A stretch of 64,000 bases of DNA from Pseudomonas cuatrocienegasensis (GTDB taxonomy: Bacteria; Pseudomonadota; Gammaproteobacteria; Pseudomonadales; Pseudomonadaceae). The stretch lies in the NCBI RefSeq assembly GCF_900110925.1, contig NZ_FOFP01000014.1, forward strand, positions 86,221-150,220, in the 5' to 3' direction. The notes beneath the pieces are model-generated. The model was not told the origin of the DNA. It was given only the letters and a program-made list of their open reading frames with translations, and searched no databases. This document shows, piece after piece, positions 61,585 to 64,000 of this stretch (positions within the stretch are counted from its first letter, which is position 1; each line of letters begins with the position of its first letter). The translations under genes were made by a program, and so were the position numbers.

Positions 61585-62667
61585 AACGGTCTTCCCCCCA
61601 AATTTTTTGATTGGCGCCATACGGTGCTCTTATTGCCATGGCATTTATTCAGATAGACCTGCACAGCGGGTGTGGCGCCTTGCCATACAAGTCGGGATGA
61701 ATAAAATTACGCAATCACAAAAGCCGGTACAGTTAAACTGCTGCAGTTTTATTACAGCCTTGACCAAAGCCTGACCGAGACCAGGGACGTGGTTTTTCAT
61801 GCGGTGCTAATGACCCCACTCCGATTTTCTAGACGCATGCTCAAGAGCCTCGTCGAGGCTTTGTTTTTTCATGCGTTTTTATTTTTAGGGAGACTAAGAC
61901 TTTCGGAGTACATCTATTCGCTATTTGGCATGCAATCAGGATTATCGCAACTGATTAATCCATGCAAAGACAAAAAAGTTGCGTATTTTTTCAATTTTAC
62001 GTATTTTTTTAAAATCATTTGACGCACTGACTACAGCGCTAAACCAGGGTATGAGAGTGCTGAAAAAAGCTATCCGTTGATGAACGCGAGCACTACAGGG
62101 CAAGCTACCCCTGTGCAGATTGCCCTCTAAACAGGGGGCAGCAGACTATGCTGTTACCTCGGGTGAGTGCTTCTGGAATGAGTCGCCAGTCGAGCAGGCA
62201 GCCGGGGCCGTCTGGAGCTGAACTCAAACCATTGCTCTGTTGCTTGTGAGTCCTAGGCCAAGACGAACAGGCAATCACGCTAGAGCGATGTTACCGATGC
62301 AACTGGTTGCTGATGTTGATATCAAGGCAGTCTTCAATCACATTAGCCATGAAGTGCTGCCGATTAGGTGCCTGCTTCAGATTCTGCAAGCGGCGCGGAG
62401 CGCGCTAGGGGCTAGCCACCACGAGGTCCCACTCTGATATAAATACACCGAGGCTGTATCACGTGAAGCGCTTGCTCGGCTGAGGGCCCTTGGGAGTCGT
62501 CCGATAATTTCCCGGCCGAGCGCGGAAATCGAGCGCAAGATCTATCTCTCCAAAGTGGAGATAACATCCACTCATAAGCGCTCACTACTGCGCAACTTCC
62601 TCGGCCTCTTTAACCTTACTGCCATGACATTAGCACAGTCTTTATTAATAGTTGTCGAGGCACACTC
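61585..62667. other. AT-rich intergenic region between the chemoreceptor and the AraC-type regulator
   Basis: A stretch of about 1.08 kb with no convincing intact gene. It holds a 15-base palindrome AAACTGCTGCAGTTT (61735-61749), a strongly AT-rich segment (about 61850-62030), a reverse-transcriptase-like fragment (62240-62437) and short inverted repeats (for example ATCTCTCCAAAGTGGAGAT near 62540). A 77-residue frame at 61789-62022 lacks a ribosome site and resembles nothing I recognise. The region reads like a decayed insertion scar. Confidence 0.6.
62240..62437 (+). pseudogene. Group II intron reverse-transcriptase/maturase fragment
   Basis: A short frame contains VADVDIKAVFNHISHEVLPI, which matches the RT-domain pattern D-I-K-x-x-F-D-x-I-x-H-x-x-L of group II intron maturases, with Asp changed to Asn in FNH. 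Sequence before and after does not continue the family and no intron RNA domain V-like structure was recognised. The piece is therefore a remnant at best. Confidence 0.4.
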
Positions 62668-63678
62668 ATGGAAAGCTATCAAGTATCACAGCACGCGATG
62701 AAACATGTGGACAGCGCCTCCGAGCACTTCCTGCTGCATGGCAATCAAATGGAAATACTGCCCGGCGGGGAAGGTAAATTCGATTACAGCAAACGAATAT
62801 GCATGCTCGGGCATTCATTCGTCGGATGTTCCGTGAGTGCTTCTGGCTGGGGATATCTGGTACGCAATGAGATTGATGGATTCCTGATATCAATACCGCA
62901 CTCAGGCTCGCTGCAATGGCGGAGCACATCGGGTCGTTTCAACGCTGAAGCAGGCTCGGTAATTCTTACGGACCAAAGAGAAATAAAAACGGCTCGCTAC
63001 TCTGCAGGTGTCACGTACACCAGTGTATATATAAGCAATTCCGATGTATACAAGTGCATGGCTTTACTTTTAGGCCGTCCACCGAAAACCAGGGTTGTAT
63101 TTCTCAGTAATTCAGGCGAACTATGGGTTGCTCAGTTCATTGTTAGCGCGGTTGACAACATCATAAGATATGGTGCTCACTCAAGCACCCCAATACAATC
63201 TGTGATGCAGGCGCTAAAGGAGGGGTTGATCATGTTTATCCTGCATAGTTTTAAAAATAACTATTCTCAGGTGCTTAATGATCCAAAGACTATTGTGCAA
63301 CCCTCGCCGCACTCTATAAAGATTGCAGCGGAACTGATGTCAAATAACTATGACCCTGGGCTGACAATAAGTGAAGTTGCCATACATGCGGGTCTAAGTA
63401 TCAGGGCTCTGCAGCTAGGGTTCAGGCGTTTCAAAGATACAACGCCTATTGCATTCTTGCGGTCTGCAAGGTTGAACAAGGCGCGCACCATGCTGCTGGC
63501 CTCTGATTGCACTAATACATCAAAGGAAATTTCAGAGCTCTGCGGCTTTTCTAACTATTACTTGTTTTGCAGGTATTATTCAAAAACATTTTTTGAACAC
63601 CCGAATACGACGCTTGCGAAATCAAGTGATCCTACGGTCCTTGAGGATACGCCAAGGGCATCACGCTGGCTGAATTAA
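62668..63678 (+). CDS. AraC-family transcriptional regulator
   Basis: A 336-residue AraC/XylS regulator. The N-terminal sensor region is like AraC-binding-like domains of AndR/FeaR/AlkS-type regulators (GFLISIPHSGSLQWRSTSGRFNAEAGSVILTDQ). The C-terminal double helix-turn-helix (about 235-320) reads LTISEVAIHAGLSIRALQLGFRRFKDTTPIAFLRSARLNKARTMLLASD...ISELCGFSNYYLFCRYYSKTFFEHPNT. Codons are AT-rich compared with the rest of the window. No target operon is present in the window. A terminator follows directly. Confidence 0.9.
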   Translation: MESYQVSQHAMKHVDSASEHFLLHGNQMEILPGGEGKFDYSKRICMLGHSFVGCSVSASGWGYLVRNEIDGFLISIPHSGSLQWRSTSGRFNAEAGSVILTDQREIKTARYSAGVTYTSVYISNSDVYKCMALLLGRPPKTRVVFLSNSGELWVAQFIVSAVDNIIRYGAHSSTPIQSVMQALKEGLIMFILHSFKNNYSQVLNDPKTIVQPSPHSIKIAAELMSNNYDPGLTISEVAIHAGLSIRALQLGFRRFKDTTPIAFLRSARLNKARTMLLASDCTNTSKEISELCGFSNYYLFCRYYSKTFFEHPNTTLAKSSDPTVLEDTPRASRWLN

Positions 63679-63700
63679 CCCTAGGCCGTAGGGTTTCTTG
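63677..63700 (+). terminator. Terminator after the AraC-type gene
   Basis: Stem AACCCTA/TAGGGTT with loop GGCCG overlaps the TAA stop codon and is followed by TTCTTG. A short but perfect stem. Confidence 0.6.
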
Positions 63701-64000
63701 CCTTACTTCCCCTAACACGTCTACTTGGCATCTGAAGGCCAAACGCCCATGTGCTTTACATCGCCCGTGGTAGATGCTCCTCGCCAGTGACGCTAGTTTG
63801 AGACCGCCGCTGCCTGCGCGTCGTCTTGCGTCGCCCGGGCGCTGTAGACTGTCTTAGGATAAGCCTGGGCGTTAGGCTGCTGTATCGCCTGCCGGCATAA
63901 GCAGCGTAAGCGCTCCATAACCCCCATCTACAAATGACATGCAGCACCCTTGATGCTGAGCTCCCATTTCTTGCTGGAGCTCACCCTCATGATGCGTCCC
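63679..64000. other. Right-edge intergenic region
   Basis: After the terminator no supported gene is visible to the window end. A 63-codon minus frame (63756-63947) is Arg-rich, lacks family similarity and a ribosome site, and is not called. The region may continue into a feature outside the window. Confidence 0.5.

Noticed and set aside
61789..62022. A 77-codon plus-strand frame in the AT-rich gap
   Set aside because: Phe/Leu-rich composition follows from the AT-rich DNA; no ribosome site and no recognisable domain.
63756..63947. A 63-codon Arg-rich minus-strand frame at the right edge
   Set aside because: No ribosome site or similarity; likely chance.

Overview
The window is high-GC Pseudomonas-type chromosome. 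The gene families point there: the liuRABCDE leucine operon, a MuxABC-OpmB-type tripartite pump with two RND transporters, a PilU-type ATPase, and several intergenic palindromic repeat families of the Pseudomonas REP kind. The species cannot be fixed from sequence alone; the P. mendocina/oleovorans side of the genus is a guess. No rRNA, tRNA, CRISPR array or intact insertion sequence was seen.

Region 1 (1-17.9 kb, almost all minus strand) is a complete Flp/Tad pilus locus. Read 5' to 3' on the minus strand it runs: OmpR-type response regulator and sensor kinase (17.8-15.8 kb), Flp pilin, TadV prepilin peptidase, RcpC/CpaB, RcpA secretin, a CpaD-like lipoprotein, TadZ, TadA, TadB, TadC, TadD, two TadE/F pseudopilins, a DUF454 membrane protein, TadG, and the start of a very large LEPR-XLL/beta-propeller surface protein that runs off the left edge. 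Three copies of one direct-repeat motif (TTAA-N6-TTAA with a fixed ATTCTTAA half) lie upstream of the response regulator, flp and tadG. They form a candidate operator set for the two-component system, and a Fur-like box abuts the first of them.

Region 2 (18-29.4 kb) holds an orphan membrane protein, a parvulin isomerase, a PilU-like ATPase, a solute-binding protein, the complete leucine/isovalerate degradation operon liuRABCDE with its LiuR palindrome, and a RES-Xre type toxin-antitoxin pair. Intergenic palindromic repeats interrupt the liu operon at four places.

Region 3 (29.6-34.7 kb) is a gluconate-type uptake unit. A gluconokinase is fused in frame to a TRAP small permease, followed by the TRAP large permease, binding protein and a LacI/GntR-family repressor. 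A 20-bp operator-like sequence occurs upstream of the gene and again inside the linker of the fusion. A 267-bp terminal-inverted-repeat element (MITE-like) lies before the repressor; an internally deleted 51-bp copy lies at 48.2 kb.

Region 4 (34.8-50.4 kb) contains a CheX-like protein, a response regulator and a membrane coiled-coil protein; a divergent LysR/acyl-CoA dehydrogenase pair; a phosphate-binding-like/OmpA fusion; exonuclease III; an acetyltransferase; TamA/TamB; a sodium:alanine symporter; and thiol peroxidase.

Region 5 (50.5-59.5 kb) is the muxABC-opmB efflux operon, with a REP palindrome between muxB and muxC. Region 6 (59.6-64 kb) is visibly more AT-rich: a dCache-type chemoreceptor, about 1 kb of non-coding DNA with a probable group II intron reverse-transcriptase remnant, and an AraC-family regulator. 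This part looks acquired.
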